This document shows, piece after piece, positions 63,450 to 64,000 of a stretch of 64,000 nt of DNA (positions are counted from its first letter, which is position 1; each line of letters opens with the position of its first letter). The notes below the pieces were generated by a model, which worked only from the letters and a program-made list of their open reading frames with translations, made no database searches and was not told the DNA's origin. Source of the stretch: Gemmatimonadota bacterium (GTDB lineage: Bacteria; Gemmatimonadota; Gemmatimonadetes; Gemmatimonadales; Gemmatimonadaceae); assembly GCA_016712265.1 (NCBI GenBank), contig JADJRJ010000031.1:124001-188000 (forward strand). The letters run 5' to 3'. A program made the position numbers and the translations under genes.

Positions 63450-63710
63450 TCACCAGGCGGTCACGTTGTAGCCCGAGCTCTGCGGTTCGGGGGCCGGGGT
63501 CTTCGTACCCTTCGTCGTGCCGGTGGGGGTCGTCGTGGTGCCGGTCGTGCTGGTGGCGCCAGTGGAGGTCGGCGCCGCCGTGACGGCCGATGAAGCCGTC
63601 AGGTAGCCGGAGCGACGGGCGGCGGAAGGGCCGGTGGCGTCCGAGCAGGCCGTCGTCGTGACAAGGAGAAGGGCGGCGGCGGCGGCGAAGAAGCGGCGGG
63701 TCGTGGACAT
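63450..63710 (-). CDS. small lipoprotein with Thr/Gly-rich tail
   Basis: 86 aa from the ATG at 63710; the frame upstream adds no better leader. The lipobox is TTTAC (residues about 18-22), after which the mature part is almost entirely Thr, Ser, Gly, Ala and Pro (GTTTTPTGTTKGTKTPAPEP), a low-complexity, extended sequence. It ends SSGYNVTAW. It is terminated by the hairpin at 63408-63436. Function unknown; a surface-anchored spacer is possible. Confidence 0.7.
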   Translation of the reverse strand: MSTTRRFFAAAAALLLVTTTACSDATGPSAARRSGYLTASSAVTAAPTSTGATSTTGTTTTPTGTTKGTKTPAPEPQSSGYNVTAW

Positions 63711-64000
63711 AGGAAGTGTTCTGAGTGGCAGGAGGAGTGTGCGGCGTGTCACGGGATTGACTCTGCATTAAGCACCACCCATGCCGGACTCGTGATGCAG
63801 CGCACAACGGCGCGCTCTGCCGGGTCCGCGCGCGCAACCGATGCCGCAGTCGGTCAGGGTGGCTGCCTTTCCATGCGTCGAGACGCGCGTTCGGTCGGTT
63901 CGTCCGACGTGCGGATTCGCCGGGCCCTCCAGCGAAATGCGGCCGATGCCGCGGGATGCAAGGCGCGGCGGAAGGTGTGGCCACGCGGATACATCCCGAC
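63711..64000. other. right-edge region with no recognised gene
   Basis: It holds the promoter region of the leftward lipoprotein and beyond that no reading frame I can support. Several overlapping Arg-rich frames are low-complexity and look like shadows of GC-rich DNA. A gene extending past the right edge cannot be excluded. Confidence 0.35.

Overview
The window is GC-rich, densely packed bacterial chromosomal DNA. It most resembles Gemmatimonadota. This is an inference from gene content: PadR repressor plus duplicated MacB/FtsX permease, ECF sigma factors with membrane anti-sigma partners, a protein kinase next to an ECF sigma gene, many secreted S9 and amidohydrolase enzymes, LVIVD, DUF5916, DUF2891 and DUF4097 proteins. 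No phage, insertion sequence, CRISPR array or integrase was seen. One RNA gene was found, tRNA-Cys(GCA).

Layout. 1-2600: the start of a large Ig-repeat lipoprotein that runs off the left edge, a 90-residue hypothetical protein, and an unusual inverted array of 9-bp repeats. 2.6-6.8 kb: type III glutamine synthetase divergent from a periplasmic gamma-glutamyltransferase, with palindromes between them. 6.8-14.1 kb: M15-like peptidase, Ig/LVIVD propeller protein, beta carbonic anhydrase, OsmC, serine hydrolase and a PLP dehydratase. 14.2-20.4 kb: tRNA-Cys, aconitase X, two paralogous small lipoproteins, an S9 peptidase and two small proteins. 20.5-32.2 kb: DUF5916 outer-membrane protein with a poly-Gly tract, polysaccharide deacetylase, CocE/NonD hydrolase, patatin, N-acyl-D-amino-acid deacylase, a metalloprotease/propeller/barrel protein and a methyltransferase. 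32.3-36 kb: DUF2891 protein, then a metal-homeostasis cluster (Fur family, ZIP, cupin, CopD). 36-46 kb: PadR with its permease, DPP-IV-like peptidase, HAF-repeat lipoprotein, Ser/Thr kinase with TPRs, and an ECF sigma gene. 46.2-53 kb: GH20 hexosaminidase, D-amino-acid dehydrogenase, HpcH/HpaI aldolase, Ig lipoprotein and GMC oxidoreductase. 53-64 kb: VIT-vWA protein, ECF sigma and anti-sigma, lipoprotein hydrolase, an amidohydrolase remnant, SRPBCC protein, a UPF0104 membrane protein, a second sigma/anti-sigma/DUF4097 operon and two small exported proteins.

Taken together the genes suggest a heterotroph that degrades peptides, D-amino-acid derivatives and amino sugars at its envelope and senses the surface through sigma/anti-sigma pairs.

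Two global observations matter most. First, five otherwise normal genes (aconitase X, protein kinase, HpcH aldolase, GMC oxidoreductase, one anti-sigma factor) are each broken by a single small indel in a short G/C run, which points to consensus-sequence errors rather than gene decay. Second, the octamer CGTTAGGC occurs 20 times on the two strands, well above a rough composition expectation, and accounts for most TTA codons and three stop codons; it looks like a selected DNA word of unknown function.
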